Counted from the first letter of the stretch, positions 1 through 8,862 are shown. The stretch is DNA of 64,000 bases from an uncultured Pelagibacteraceae bacterium (GCA_902603625.1 CACKVM010000002.1:1-64000); one strand, 5' to 3'. Notes: generated by a model from the sequence alone, not told the origin. Numbers and translations are program-made.

Positions 1-368
1 ATTAATATATCCTTTTTTTGATTAATCTTATTTTCTAATAAAAGTGGAATATCTAAAATAACAATTTTTTTATTTTTGTTTTTTTTTAAAAATAAATTCA
101 TTTTTTTTCTTACTTCTAAGTGAACTACTTTAACTATTTTTGTTAAATTATATTTATTTCCTAAAATAGCATTAGTAATTTCTTTCTTATTTACTGGAAA
201 CGAGAAAATATATTTAGGTAAAGTACTTTTTAATTTTTTGTAAATTTTTTTATTATTTTTATATATTTTAGAAACCTCTAAATCAGCATTGAATACAGGG
301 TAACCAAAACATTTTGCTACGAAACTTTTTCCTGATCCAATACTGCCTAGAATTCCTACTCTTATCAT
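1..368 (-). CDS. coaE: dephospho-CoA kinase (3' part outside window)
   Basis: Translating the minus strand from the ATG at 366-368 gives MIRVGILGSIGSGKS, a Walker A P-loop, followed further on by an ILDIPLLLE stretch, both characteristic of dephospho-CoA kinase. The enzyme phosphorylates dephospho-CoA at the 3'-hydroxyl, the last step of coenzyme A synthesis. Only about 122 codons are visible of a family length near 195-200; the C-terminus lies left of the window. Its ATG overlaps the aroE stop as ATGA, so it is translationally coupled as the last visible gene of DUF299-maf-aroE-coaE. Confidence 0.9.
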   Translation of the reverse strand, partial: MIRVGILGSIGSGKSFVAKCFGYPVFNADLEVSKIYKNNKKIYKKLKSTLPKYIFSFPVNKKEITNAILGNKYNLTKIVKVVHLEVRKKMNLFLKKNKNKKIVILDIPLLLENKINQKKDIL

Positions 369-1159
369 CTATCTAAAAGTTTAATGACTTCACTATTTAT
401 TTCTGGTTCTATACCGTGCCATAATTTAAATGAGGCAAATGCTTGATAAATAAACATATATTTACCATTTTCTACTTTATTTTCCAGGTCTTTACCTGTT
501 TTAAGGAAGTGTGTCTCACTTGGATTGTAAATTACATCATAAAAAAATTTATTTTTTCCTACTTTAGAAAAATTAAGTTTAAGATTGTCTTCTTTTTTTA
601 AGCCGACACTGGTAGCATTAATAACAATATCAAATTCTGGAATTTCTCCCCAATCCACTATTATTAAATCTTCAAATAGTTTTTTTAAATAATTTGTGTT
701 CTCTTTAGTTCTATTACTAATTATTATTTTAGATACTTTCATTTTCTTAAGTGCATAAATTATTGATGATACGACGCCTCCTGATCCTAAAATAAGCACT
801 ATTTTATTTTTTAGGTCTATATTAAAATTCTTTATTCCCAACTCAAACCCTTTGATATCTGTATTGTAGCCAACTACTTTATTGTGTTCTAGACAAACAG
901 TATTAACTGATTGTGTGTCCTCAGCTTCCTCACTTAATTCATCTAAGTGTCTAATAATAGTTTTTTTAAAAGGAACTGTTACATTTATTCCATTAATTTC
1001 TTTTTTTTTGATTTGATTAATAATACTTGAAATCTCCTCCTCTTTTATTTCCTTTTTTTCATAAATTGCATTTATATTATTCTTTTTTATCCAATAGTTG
1101 TGTAATTGTGGTGAAAGAGAGTGTTTAATTGGATTTCCAATAACTATAAATTTTTTCAT
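365..1159 (-). CDS. aroE: shikimate dehydrogenase
   Basis: 264 residues, normal for AroE, which reduces 3-dehydroshikimate to shikimate with NADPH in aromatic amino acid synthesis. Visible motifs are the substrate-binding NPIKHSLSPQLHN near the N-terminus, the catalytic-lysine region NVTVPFKK, YNTDIKGF, and a nucleotide-binding GSGGVVSS loop. The start overlaps the maf stop and the end overlaps the coaE start, both as ATGA, so the three genes form one tight operon transcribed away from the putative origin. The maf-aroE-coaE order is common in alphaproteobacteria. Confidence 0.95.
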   Translation of the reverse strand: MKKFIVIGNPIKHSLSPQLHNYWIKKNNINAIYEKKEIKEEEISSIINQIKKKEINGINVTVPFKKTIIRHLDELSEEAEDTQSVNTVCLEHNKVVGYNTDIKGFELGIKNFNIDLKNKIVLILGSGGVVSSIIYALKKMKVSKIIISNRTKENTNYLKKLFEDLIIVDWGEIPEFDIVINATSVGLKKEDNLKLNFSKVGKNKFFYDVIYNPSETHFLKTGKDLENKVENGKYMFIYQAFASFKLWHGIEPEINSEVIKLLDR

Positions 1160-1743
1160 TTTATATCGTTTAAATATTCCTTAATTTTTTTTATTGGTAA
1201 GCCCATAATTGTATCTGCATCACCATCAATTTTTGAAAATAAATTTCTACCTTCCCCTTCTATTTGATAAACATTGTATGCATATAATTTTTCGTCAGAT
1301 ATTTTAGATAAATATAATTTTAAATCAGTTTCTGAAAAATTTTTCATAACCAATGAAGCTCTATCAGTATAATTCCACAACATAGAGCCATTTTTAGAAA
1401 TACAAACAGAGCTTATTAATAAATGCTCTTTACCGTTTAGTTTTTTTAAGATATCTAAAGCATCCTCCCTATTAATTGGTTTTGATATTAATTCTCCATT
1501 TAAATCTATAACACTATCAGCCCCCAAAACTAGTTTGTTATTTATTTTTAAACTTACTTTATTCGCCTTCAACTCTGCTAAGTTTTTTGATATTAAATCA
1601 GGTGAAGCTTTAATTTTTTTCAAACTTTCTTTTACAGGATCCTCGTCGACATTAGAAGGTTCGACTCTATTAGGAATATTGTGTTTATCTAATATATCTT
1701 TTCTTACCTTGCTTTTTGAGGCAAGAATTATTTCATTTAACAT
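1156..1743 (-). CDS. maf: Maf family nucleotide pyrophosphatase
   Basis: 195 residues with the Maf N-terminal signature LASKSKVRKDIL, the acidic catalytic stretch LGADSVIDL, and the conserved NGKEHLLISSV and DKLYAYN-like segments. Maf proteins hydrolyse non-canonical or modified nucleoside triphosphates to monophosphates and are linked to house-cleaning and septum control. The subtype (Maf or YceF) cannot be fixed by eye. The start lies 11 bases inside the 3' end of the DUF299 gene and the stop overlaps aroE. Confidence 0.9.
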   Translation of the reverse strand: MLNEIILASKSKVRKDILDKHNIPNRVEPSNVDEDPVKESLKKIKASPDLISKNLAELKANKVSLKINNKLVLGADSVIDLNGELISKPINREDALDILKKLNGKEHLLISSVCISKNGSMLWNYTDRASLVMKNFSETDLKLYLSKISDEKLYAYNVYQIEGEGRNLFSKIDGDADTIMGLPIKKIKEYLNDIK

Positions 1744-2560
1744 TGTTCAAATAGATTTCATGCATTTTAATTATTGATGCCGCTGTTTCTTCTACTGACT
1801 TTCTGGTTACATCAATTGAGGGCCATTTATATTTTTTAAATGTTTTTTTCGCCTCATCAATCTCTCTTTTTATATTGACCAGATTAGTATAATTTTTGTT
1901 TTCTGTCTCTCTTAAGGAGTTCATTCGGTTTTTCCTTAACTCTACTAATCTTTCTGGTTCTGTATTAAGTCCAATTACACAAGTTAACTTTGGATTATCT
2001 TTTAATTTTAAAGGTAAAGAATTTTCGTTTACTAGAGGTATATTTGAAGTTTTAAAACCTTTGTTAGCTAAATAGATTGAAGTTGGAGTTTTGCTTGTTC
2101 TGCTTACACCAATTAACACAATATCTGATTTATCTATTTCATTTACTAAATTTCCATCATCATGATTCATGGTAAATTGAATAGCTTCTATTCTTTCATA
2201 ATACTCGTCATTGAGTACATGTTGAGCACTTGGCTCATGAGACGCTTTTTGATTTAGAATTTTTGAAAAATTTAGAATTAAATTTCCTAAAACTCCAAAG
2301 CAAGGAATTTTCTTTTCATTGCTTTTATTAGCCAAATATTTTGCAAGATTATTGTCAACAATTGTATAAAGAATTACCGAATTATTATTTTTTTTTGCCT
2401 TTTCTAAAATTTTTAGAATTTGATTTTCAGTTCTAGTAAAAGAATAAGAATTAACATTATAATTAATATTTTTAAATTGTGCTTTAAGGGCTAAAAATAT
2501 TCTATCTAAAGTTTCACCTGTTGAATCAGAGATTAAATAAATTTGAAATGTATTACTCAT
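1733..2560 (-). CDS. pyruvate,phosphate dikinase / PEP synthase regulatory protein (DUF299)
   Basis: 275 residues. The N-terminal YLISDSTGETLDRIF and the P-loop-like GVSRTSKTPTSIYLANKG are diagnostic of the DUF299/PPSR family, bifunctional ADP-dependent kinase / Pi-dependent pyrophosphorylases that switch PPDK or PEP synthase off and on at a threonine. No ppdK or ppsA is in the window, so the partner is inferred. It is the first gene of the leftward operon and its ATG borders the AT-rich origin-like gap. In Caulobacter and Rickettsia the gene next to the origin opposite hemE belongs to this family. Confidence 0.92.
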   Translation of the reverse strand: MSNTFQIYLISDSTGETLDRIFLALKAQFKNINYNVNSYSFTRTENQILKILEKAKKNNNSVILYTIVDNNLAKYLANKSNEKKIPCFGVLGNLILNFSKILNQKASHEPSAQHVLNDEYYERIEAIQFTMNHDDGNLVNEIDKSDIVLIGVSRTSKTPTSIYLANKGFKTSNIPLVNENSLPLKLKDNPKLTCVIGLNTEPERLVELRKNRMNSLRETENKNYTNLVNIKREIDEAKKTFKKYKWPSIDVTRKSVEETAASIIKMHEIYLNNVK

Positions 2561-2644
2561 GAATAATTTGTTAATAAATTTTTATTATTTTAATAAATTT
2601 TGTATATTTAGATATTGTTTAATTAATGTTGTAAAATAAGAACT

Positions 2645-2653
2645 TTATTCACA
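2645..2653 (+). promoter_or_regulatory. DnaA box 1
   Basis: TTATTCACA, an exact match to the TTATNCACA DnaA consensus, inside the DUF299-hemE gap. Confidence 0.75.
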
Positions 2654-2781
2654 AAAATAAACAAATCTGACTAATAATACACCAAACTTAATAAATTAAA
2701 AAAAAGCTGCATTTTGAACAATATTAATTATCTTAATATCAGATAAACTGTTGATATAATGTTAATAAAATTTAATCAACG

Positions 2782-2790
2782 TTATTCACA
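2782..2790 (+). promoter_or_regulatory. DnaA box 2
   Basis: Second exact TTATTCACA in the same gap and orientation, about 40 bases before the hemE ATG. Besides initiation it could let DnaA influence hemE transcription. Confidence 0.75.
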
Positions 2791-2832
2791 AGCTATATTA
2801 ATACTAAAATTAAATATATTTATTAATTAATT

Positions 2833-3741
2833 ATGTCTCCTATCGAGGAAGTAATTTTAAACAAAAACGTTAATATAAATCCAATATGGATAATGAGACA
2901 AGCAGGTAGGTATTTACCTGAATTTAGAAAAATAAGGAAAGAAAACCCAGATTTTATTAAATTATGCCTTAACGAAAAGTTATCTACTGAGTTAACGCTA
3001 CAACCATTAATTAGGTATGATTTGGATGCAGCAATAATTTTTTCTGATATTTTAATGTTACCTTATGGATTAAATCAAAAAATAGAATTTATAAAAGGAA
3101 CTGGACCTATATTGGGCAACATAAATTTAGAAAATATTTCAAAATTAACTGAAAGTGATTTTATTAAAAAGGTAAATCCAGTTTATAAATTAATAAATTT
3201 GGTAAAAAATAATAAAATTACTAAAAACAAAACCACAATAGGATTTGTTGGAGCTCCATGGACCTTGTTAGTTTATATGTTAAATCAAGAATCACCTAAG
3301 AGTGGCTTAAAAAAAGATTTTTTTGGTGATGAAAATTTAATTAATAACATTTTAGCAATTATAGAAAGATTTTTAAAAATACATATCAAGCATCAAATAA
3401 ATAGTGGTGCACAGATCATTCAAATTTTTGATAGTTGGGCTGGTTTATTAGAAGAAAAAGATTTGCCAAATTATATTTACAAACCAACATCAAACTTAGC
3501 TGAGTATATTAAGTCCTTTAATGTTCCAGTTATATGTTTTCCAAGAAACATTAAAAACTACAAAGAATATTGTGATGTCGTTAATCCAAGTGTCATTTGT
3601 ATTGATTACAATACGGATCCAAAACAAATTTCCAGAAATATTAATATTCCTGTTCAAGGCGGGATGGATCCTAAAATCTTATTAACTGACAAGGAAAACT
3701 TAAAAAAAGAGGTAAATGAAAGAAATAGTATTAGATACTGA
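2833..3741 (+). CDS. hemE: uroporphyrinogen decarboxylase, C-terminally truncated
   Basis: 302 residues against a usual 340-350. HemE converts uroporphyrinogen III to coproporphyrinogen III in haem synthesis. The N-terminal signature MRQAGRYLPEFR, the substrate-binding Asp in IIFSDILMLPYG, the GFVGAPWTLLVYM segment and the late GGMDPKIL motif are intact. After LKKEV the frame turns into NERNSIRY and stops, so the last strand and helix and the conserved NLGHG motif are missing. The final 26 bases overlap dnaQ, which has its own Shine-Dalgarno. A DNA junction about 30 bases before the stop explains this better than a miscalled stop. Activity is doubtful. Confidence 0.85.
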   Translation: MSPIEEVILNKNVNINPIWIMRQAGRYLPEFRKIRKENPDFIKLCLNEKLSTELTLQPLIRYDLDAAIIFSDILMLPYGLNQKIEFIKGTGPILGNINLENISKLTESDFIKKVNPVYKLINLVKNNKITKNKTTIGFVGAPWTLLVYMLNQESPKSGLKKDFFGDENLINNILAIIERFLKIHIKHQINSGAQIIQIFDSWAGLLEEKDLPNYIYKPTSNLAEYIKSFNVPVICFPRNIKNYKEYCDVVNPSVICIDYNTDPKQISRNINIPVQGGMDPKILLTDKENLKKEVNERNSIRY

Positions 3742-4381
3742 AACTACAGGCATTTCAGCAAAAGAAGGGCACAGAATAGTTGAAATTGGTTGTATTGAAT
3801 TAGAAAATTTAATACCAACTAAAAAAAAATTTCACAGTTATTTAAATCCAGAAAGAAAAGTCTCAGAAAAGGCTTTAGAAGTTCATGGTTACACAGATGA
3901 TTTTTTATCTAATCAAAAAAAATTTAAAGAAGTAGTAGATGACTTTTTAAATTTCATTGATGGAAAAAAATTGATAATACATAATGCTAATTTTGATCTA
4001 GAGTTTTTAAATAAAGAACTTAAATTATTAGGCAAAGGAAAGATTAATAATGAAATTGTTGACACACTTGTTTTAGCTCGCGATAAATTTCCAGGTGCTT
4101 CAATAAGTCTGGATGCATTATGTAAAAGATATAGAATTGATAATTCAAAGAGAGTAAATCATACTGCTCTTATCGACTGTGATTTATTAGCGAAAGTATA
4201 TATTAATTTAATTGATCAAAAAGAACCATCATTAAACTTTCAAGCACAAGATGAAAAATCTCAAATTTTAGATAGAGAGAGTTTATTATATTTCAAAAAA
4301 ATAATTAAGCCTACTCCTCAGGAACTTAAAAAACATGAAGATTTTTTAAAAATAAATTTAAAAAAAAATTTTTTTAATTAA
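3716..4381 (+). CDS. dnaQ: DNA polymerase III epsilon subunit (3'-5' proofreading exonuclease)
   Basis: 221 residues with all exonuclease motifs in order: ExoI LDTETTG near residue 7, ExoII HNANFDLEF around residue 93, and ExoIII HTALIDCDLLAKVY (HxAxxD) around residue 150, as in DEDDh exonucleases. It proofreads replication errors in the Pol III core. The ATG at 3716 is preceded by GAGGT at good spacing, so this start holds although it lies inside the hemE frame. In many alphaproteobacteria dnaQ directly follows coaE on the same strand; here it follows a broken hemE. Its 3' end overlaps secB tail to tail by 8 bases. Confidence 0.95.
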   Translation: MKEIVLDTETTGISAKEGHRIVEIGCIELENLIPTKKKFHSYLNPERKVSEKALEVHGYTDDFLSNQKKFKEVVDDFLNFIDGKKLIIHNANFDLEFLNKELKLLGKGKINNEIVDTLVLARDKFPGASISLDALCKRYRIDNSKRVNHTALIDCDLLAKVYINLIDQKEPSLNFQAQDEKSQILDRESLLYFKKIIKPTPQELKKHEDFLKINLKKNFFN

Positions 4382-4799
4382 ATTTTTCGTTATACAATTT
4401 TGTAAAATCTATCTTTTTTTCCAGCTTAATTGATGGATGGCCAGAATTATGCATTAAATTTAAAAAAGCATTTTCTAATTCAGGATATATTTTATTAGGA
4501 ACATCACACAAGATTATTCTTTCCAAATCTTTCTTTTCTTTAATTTCTTCATTAATTCTTACTATTGATGCATAAACTATTTCGTAGTAGGATTTTTTTT
4601 CATTTGGTTCCTTATCCTCAAATTTCAAAGTAGTATTAATTTCAATTAATTTATTTTTTAAAGGCTTAGATGTGATGTCAATATTTAATTGATATTTTGA
4701 AATATTATCTTTAACAAATAAAAAAGTCTCTATATCGCGTGTTTCACTTGACATATCTTTAATATATTTTGCTAGGATTTTAAACTTTTCTGTCGTCAT
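4374..4799 (-). CDS. secB: SecB-like protein-export chaperone
   Basis: 141 residues. The opening KFKILAKYIKDMSSETRDIE matches the SecB pattern of an N-terminal YIKDxSFE-type strand. The middle fits the beta-rich core (LKNKLIEINTTLKF) and the helical end follows DVPNKIYPELENAFLNLMHNSG, equivalent to the PxxLFPYAR region. SecB keeps preproteins unfolded and hands them to SecA. The sequence is divergent, but its place between dnaQ and fxsA is the usual alphaproteobacterial one. Its start overlaps the end of fxsA by 20 bases. Confidence 0.8.
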   Translation of the reverse strand: MTTEKFKILAKYIKDMSSETRDIETFLFVKDNISKYQLNIDITSKPLKNKLIEINTTLKFEDKEPNEKKSYYEIVYASIVRINEEIKEKKDLERIILCDVPNKIYPELENAFLNLMHNSGHPSIKLEKKIDFTKLYNEKFN

Positions 4800-5205
4800 C
4801 TTCTTCTATTTCCTCAAATTCGCCTTCAATAAAATTTTTTTTGTTTGTTTGTTTTTCATTAAACTTTTTTGATAAATTTCCAAAAATTAATTTTCTACTC
4901 AATGGGAAAATTAATAAAAAACCTATTAAGTCAGTTGCAAAACCAGGAATTATCAAAAGAATGGCTGCAAAGGCTATTGCTGCGCTAGAAATAATTTCAT
5001 ACGCTGGAACTTCATTTTTAATTACTTGTACAAAACCAGATCTTATAGTGTTAATACCCTCGTATTTTGCGTAATAAACTCCTATAATTGCAGTAATAAA
5101 TATAAGCAAAACTGTGTTAAATGCTCCTATTTGAGAGCCAATCTTTATAAATAAGTAAATTTCTAAAGCAGGGATTAAAATTATTGATAAAAGGACTGTG
5201 TTCAT
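4780..5205 (-). CDS. fxsA: FxsA family cytoplasmic membrane protein
   Basis: 141 residues with about three hydrophobic segments: an N-terminal VLLSIILIPALEIYLFIKIG helix, one near residues 25-45, and a long one near 70-100 ending in IPGFATDLIGFLLIFPLSR. The PALEIYLFI and PGFATDLIGF signatures identify FxsA, a membrane protein known for overcoming phage T7 exclusion in E. coli when overproduced; its housekeeping role is unclear. The C-terminal tail is hydrophilic and acidic. It is operonic with secB. Confidence 0.88.
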   Translation of the reverse strand: MNTVLLSIILIPALEIYLFIKIGSQIGAFNTVLLIFITAIIGVYYAKYEGINTIRSGFVQVIKNEVPAYEIISSAAIAFAAILLIIPGFATDLIGFLLIFPLSRKLIFGNLSKKFNEKQTNKKNFIEGEFEEIEEDDDRKV

Positions 5206-5262
5206 TTGTCTTTAATGTAATTGTTAGTTGAAATATATCAACAGAGTAATTACATTCAGGCC

Positions 5263-5859
5263 ATGAACAGTAGCTTTGAATATATTGATATCATATTGTT
5301 AGCGATGATTGCTGGGTTCATTTTTTTAAGATTAAGGGGAATATTAGGAAAAAGAACAGGATTTGAGGGTAAATCTACATCGCAATTCGAAAATGTCATA
5401 AATAATGTTCAAGTAAAAAATACCAATATTGAGAATGGTGAATTTGACAAAAATGCACAAAAAGATTTTCTAAAAGGAGCAGAAATCGCTTATGAAACAA
5501 TTATAACTGACTTTAGTGATAACGATAATAAGTTAATTGCAAGTAAACCATTGTTGAGTAAAAAGATTTTTGATCAATTTAATGAGGCTCTAAAAGAAAG
5601 AGGTAAAAGAGGTCATTATGCAAACATTACTTTTATAGGTGTAAATTCTGCTAAAATAAAAGAGCATAAAAAAATTGATAAAATTTTAAGTGTTACAGTC
5701 GATTTCGTTGCAGAAGTAATTACTTGTATCAGAGACAAAGAAAATAATGTGATTTCTGGGGACCCTGAAAAAATTAAAAAAATTTATGATACATGGGTTT
5801 TTTCAAAAGACGTACGAAACAATAATCCGAATTGGCAATTAGTTGATACTTTAACATAA
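5263..5859 (+). CDS. Tim44/TimA-like domain protein, membrane anchored
   Basis: The ORF track starts at TTG 5221, but the ATG at 5263 gives MNSSFEYIDIILLAMIAGFIF, the typical family opening with one transmembrane helix followed by LRLRGILGKRTG, so I use it (198 codons). The C-terminal ~140 residues (GAEIAYETIITDF onward, ending in WVFSKDVRNNNPNWQLVDT) are a Tim44-like domain, a fold found in mitochondrial inner-membrane import and in alphaproteobacterial inner-membrane homologues. Its place between fxsA and smr is conserved in alphaproteobacteria. The exact function in bacteria is not settled. Confidence 0.85.
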   Translation: MNSSFEYIDIILLAMIAGFIFLRLRGILGKRTGFEGKSTSQFENVINNVQVKNTNIENGEFDKNAQKDFLKGAEIAYETIITDFSDNDNKLIASKPLLSKKIFDQFNEALKERGKRGHYANITFIGVNSAKIKEHKKIDKILSVTVDFVAEVITCIRDKENNVISGDPEKIKKIYDTWVFSKDVRNNNPNWQLVDTLT

Positions 5860-6276
5860 TTGAGCAATAAAATTTCAGATAAAGATAAAAAAGATTGGGA
5901 AAATTTTATAACAGATCAATCTAGATTAAATAATAAAGATTTAGATTCCTCAAAAAAAAATATTGTTAAAACAAAACGATATGATTTTCATGGTTATTCA
6001 TTAGATGAAGCAAATAAAAAAATTGATAGCTTGATTAAATCTGCATTTTCAGATGGAGTTCGTAAAATTATTGTCGTTACAGGAAAAGGACTTCACTCAG
6101 AAAATGAAAAAGATCCATATAAATCGAAAGATTTAAGTATACTTAAATATTCATTACCTGAGTATATTAATAATAATTTTGAATTAAGTAATTTAATAAA
6201 TGAGATTAAAGAAGCAAGTATTGAAGATGGAGGCTCAGGAGCTTTCTATATTTATCTTAAAAAAAAAATTAAATAA
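5860..6276 (+). CDS. Smr-domain protein
   Basis: 138 residues. The start is a TTG immediately after the Tim44-like stop, read as MSNKISDKDKKDWENF, which resembles the usual N-terminus of this family. The Smr domain follows: DFHGYSLDEAN (the DLHG motif), then KIIVVTGKGLHS (the TGKG motif), ending in DGGSGAFYIYLKKK. Smr domains are nicking endonuclease or RNA-binding modules. No MutS part is present, so this is the stand-alone SmrA type. It is coupled to the upstream gene with zero spacing. Confidence 0.85.
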   Translation: MSNKISDKDKKDWENFITDQSRLNNKDLDSSKKNIVKTKRYDFHGYSLDEANKKIDSLIKSAFSDGVRKIIVVTGKGLHSENEKDPYKSKDLSILKYSLPEYINNNFELSNLINEIKEASIEDGGSGAFYIYLKKKIK

Positions 6277-6286
6277 TTAATTTTAT

Positions 6287-7660
6287 TTATAATATAAATT
6301 TTGATAAGTCTGTATCTTTAACTAAATTATCAAGATTTTTCTCTATATAATTTTTATCAATTATAATTTTTTCACCTGCTCTATCTGTTGCAGTGAAACT
6401 AATTTCATCTAGAATTTTTTCAATAATAGTATGTAATCTTCTTGCACCAATATTTTCTACAGATGAATTAACTTCAGAAGCAATTTTCGCTATAGCATCT
6501 ATTCCATCATCAGAAAATTTAAGATCAACGTCTTCTGTCTTCAAAAGTGCAATATATTGTTTAATTAAGCTAAAATCTGGTTCCTTTAAAATTCTTTTAA
6601 AATCCTCACTTGTTAAAGCCTCTAACTCAACTCTTATTGGTAATCTACCTTGTAATTCAGGTAATAAGTCAGATGGTTTTGCAAGCTGAAAAGCCCCTGA
6701 AGCAATAAATAAAATATGATCAGTTTTTATTGGACCATACTTTGTGTTCACAGTAGTTCCTTCAATTAAAGGTAACAAATCTCTCTGTACACCTTCTCTA
6801 GAAACGTCACCACCAACCCTATCAGTTCTTCCTGAAATTTTATCTATTTCATCTAAAAACACTATCCCATTATTTTCAGTGGATATTTTCGCTGATTTAA
6901 TAATTTTATCTTGTTCAATTAATTTATCTGACTCATCGTTAATTAAAATTTCATGAGATTCTTTTACTGTCATTTTTCTTTTCTTTTCTTTAGCACCCAT
7001 TGATTTACCAAGCATTTCACCTATATTGATCATTCCAACATTAGCGCCTGGCATTCCTGGTATTTCAAACGATGTAGCGTTATTTCCTGAATCGCTAACT
7101 GCTATTTCTATCTCATTATTATCTAAATCACCATTTCTGAGTCTTTGTCTAAAACTTTCTCTAGTTGCTGCACTTGCTTTTTTACCAACTAGTGCATCCA
7201 AGACTTTTTCCTCTGCAAGCTTTTGAGCCTTTGCCTTTACCTCTTTTCTTTTTTTTACTTTCTCCATTGATATTGCAATTTCTACCAGGTCTCTAACTAT
7301 TTGTTCCACATCTCTTCCAACATAACCAACCTCAGTAAATCTTGTAGCTTCAACTTTCACAAATGGAGCTTCTGCAAGTTTAGATAATCTTCTAGAAATT
7401 TCTGTCTTACCTACTCCTGTTGGTCCAATCATTAAAATATTTTTTGGTAATACCTCATTTTTCATTTCACCTTCTAGAGCTTGTCTTCTCCATCTATTTC
7501 GTAAGGCTACAGCTACAGCTTTTTTAGCTTTATTTTGACCAACTACAAATCTATCTAGTTCAGAAACTATTTCTCTAGGTGATAATGAGCTTACTAATGA
7601 GGCTCCATCTTTCTTGTTTTTATCTTTTGGGTGTAATTGAGTTACGTTTGATTTATCCAT
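6287..7660 (-). CDS. hslU: ATP-dependent protease ATPase subunit HslU
   Basis: 457 residues, an AAA+ unfoldase that feeds the HslV peptidase. Visible are the opening [27 protein letters not shown], Walker [11 protein letters not shown], the pore motif GYVGRDVE, Walker [11 protein letters not shown], and the sensor/arginine region ending [12 protein letters not shown]. The C-terminus ends in DLSKFIL, which inserts into HslV. The ATG overlaps the hslV stop by one base (TAATG), so the pair is translationally coupled with hslV first. Confidence 0.97.
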   Translation of the reverse strand: MDKSNVTQLHPKDKNKKDGASLVSSLSPREIVSELDRFVVGQNKAKKAVAVALRNRWRRQALEGEMKNEVLPKNILMIGPTGVGKTEISRRLSKLAEAPFVKVEATRFTEVGYVGRDVEQIVRDLVEIAISMEKVKKRKEVKAKAQKLAEEKVLDALVGKKASAATRESFRQRLRNGDLDNNEIEIAVSDSGNNATSFEIPGMPGANVGMINIGEMLGKSMGAKEKKRKMTVKESHEILINDESDKLIEQDKIIKSAKISTENNGIVFLDEIDKISGRTDRVGGDVSREGVQRDLLPLIEGTTVNTKYGPIKTDHILFIASGAFQLAKPSDLLPELQGRLPIRVELEALTSEDFKRILKEPDFSLIKQYIALLKTEDVDLKFSDDGIDAIAKIASEVNSSVENIGARRLHTIIEKILDEISFTATDRAGEKIIIDKNYIEKNLDNLVKDTDLSKFIL

Positions 7661-8175
7661 TATATTTTTTCAACTTTGACATTTTCGTTTGTAAAAACAC
7701 AGATATCGGCTGCAACTTTTATAGCTTTCTTTGCAACTTCCTCTGCTGATATATTACTTTCCATTAAAACTTTCCCTGCAGCTAAAGCATAATTTCCACC
7801 AGAGCCAATGCCAATCACATCTCCTTCAGGTTCAAGAACATCACCAGTACCAGAAATTATATAACTATTTTTTTTATCACCAACTGCCATTAGTGCTTCT
7901 AATCTTCTTAAATATTTATCTGTTCTCCAGTCTTTAGCTAATTCAACAGCAGCCCTAGACAAGTTGCCAGCATGTTTTTCTAATTTTCCCTCTAATCTTT
8001 CAAACAATGTTAAGGCATCAGCTGTTGATCCAGCAAAACCAGCTACAACATCTCTCTTCTCAATTTTTCTGACCTTTGAGGCAGTACTTTTTACGACAGT
8101 GTTTCCCATACTCACTTGTCCGTCGCCAGCCACCACTACTTCATCGTTTTTTCTAACTAACACAATCGTTGTCAT
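7660..8175 (-). CDS. hslV: ATP-dependent protease proteolytic subunit HslV
   Basis: 171 residues beginning MTTIVLVRK. Removal of Met exposes the catalytic N-terminal threonine of this proteasome-like peptidase. [35 protein letters not shown] and [17 protein letters not shown] are family hallmarks. It is the first gene of the leftward hslVU operon and is divergent from hisB across a 91-base gap. In many alphaproteobacteria hslUV and the his genes also lie together. Confidence 0.97.
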   Translation of the reverse strand: MTTIVLVRKNDEVVVAGDGQVSMGNTVVKSTASKVRKIEKRDVVAGFAGSTADALTLFERLEGKLEKHAGNLSRAAVELAKDWRTDKYLRRLEALMAVGDKKNSYIISGTGDVLEPEGDVIGIGSGGNYALAAGKVLMESNISAEEVAKKAIKVAADICVFTNENVKVEKI

Positions 8176-8226
8176 AGCCTATACATGGATATTAAATTTG
8201 ATAGTTCAAGCCCAGGTTTAGTATTA

Positions 8227-8255
8227 TTGCCATAATCGAATAATATATGTATACC
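8227..8255 (+). promoter_or_regulatory. possible sigma70 promoter of hisB
   Basis: TTGCCA, 17 bases, then TATACC, ending 11 bases before the hisB ATG. It would give a very short leader. The match is moderate and AT-rich DNA gives chance hits. Confidence 0.3.
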
Positions 8256-8266
8256 TGTTTTTAATT

Positions 8267-8857
8267 ATGAAGCGTAAAGGTAAAATAAGTAGGAAAACAA
8301 AAGAAACAAGCATTAGTGTTGATTTAAACATTGACGGCAAAGGTAAATACAAAATTGACACAGGAATAGGTTTTTTAAACCATATGCTTGAACAACTATC
8401 AAAGCATTCTTCAATAGATATGAATATAAAAGCTAAAGGCGACACTCATATTGATTTACACCACACAACTGAGGATACAGGAATTGCTATTGGCGAAGCG
8501 TTAAAAAAAGCTTTAAATAAATCTGTTGGAATTAAAAGGTATGCTCATGCGATGATACCAATGGATGAAACTTTATCACGTGTAGCAATTGATATTTCAA
8601 ATAGACCTTATTTAATTTGGAAAGTAAATCTAAAAGTAGAAAAGCTCGGCGAGATGGACACTGAACTTTTTAAAGAATGGTTTCAAGCGTTTTCTCAAGC
8701 TGCTGGAATTACTCTACACGTTGAAAATATTTATGGGGACAATAGTCACCACATTATTGAGTCTTGTTATAAAGGATTAGCAAGATCATTAAGAACTGCT
8801 TTGGAAATAGATCCAAGGAATAAAAAAACAATTCCATCTACAAAAGGTTCTTTATAG
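8267..8857 (+). CDS. hisB: imidazoleglycerol-phosphate dehydratase
   Basis: 196 residues, the monofunctional HisB without a histidinol-phosphatase half. It dehydrates imidazoleglycerol phosphate in histidine synthesis. The metal-binding motifs are visible: [16 protein letters not shown] near residue 65 and [18 protein letters not shown] near residue 165, plus [12 protein letters not shown]. First gene of hisB-H-A-F-E, whose spacing ranges from -8 to +5 bases. hisG, hisD, hisC and hisI are not in the window. Confidence 0.97.
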   Translation: MKRKGKISRKTKETSISVDLNIDGKGKYKIDTGIGFLNHMLEQLSKHSSIDMNIKAKGDTHIDLHHTTEDTGIAIGEALKKALNKSVGIKRYAHAMIPMDETLSRVAIDISNRPYLIWKVNLKVEKLGEMDTELFKEWFQAFSQAAGITLHVENIYGDNSHHIIESCYKGLARSLRTALEIDPRNKKTIPSTKGSL

Positions 8858-8862
8858 ATTTA

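Larger units (their letters stand above)
2561..2832. other. candidate chromosomal replication origin (oriC)
   Basis: This 272-base gap is the largest non-coding stretch in the window. It is extremely AT-rich and lies between divergently transcribed DUF299 and hemE genes. It holds two perfect TTATTCACA DnaA boxes in the same orientation about 137 bases apart and an A/T-only stretch just before hemE that could unwind. In Caulobacter and Rickettsia the origin lies between hemE and this same neighbour, so both context and sequence agree. It probably also carries the promoters for both operons. I saw no convincing CtrA pair or IHF site. Confidence 0.7.

Noticed and set aside
2561-2832. CtrA (TTAA-N7-TTAA) or IHF sites in the origin-like gap
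   Set aside because: Several TTAA pairs occur, but spacings read 4, 5, 6 or 8 rather than 7; AATCAACGTTATT misses the TTR end of the IHF consensus.
5221-5262. TTG start of the Tim44-like ORF
   Set aside because: The ATG at 5263 gives the normal family N-terminus; the 14 extra codons resemble leader sequence.
8176-8266. his attenuator or leader peptide before hisB
   Set aside because: No His-rich leader ORF and no terminator-type hairpin in the 91-base gap.
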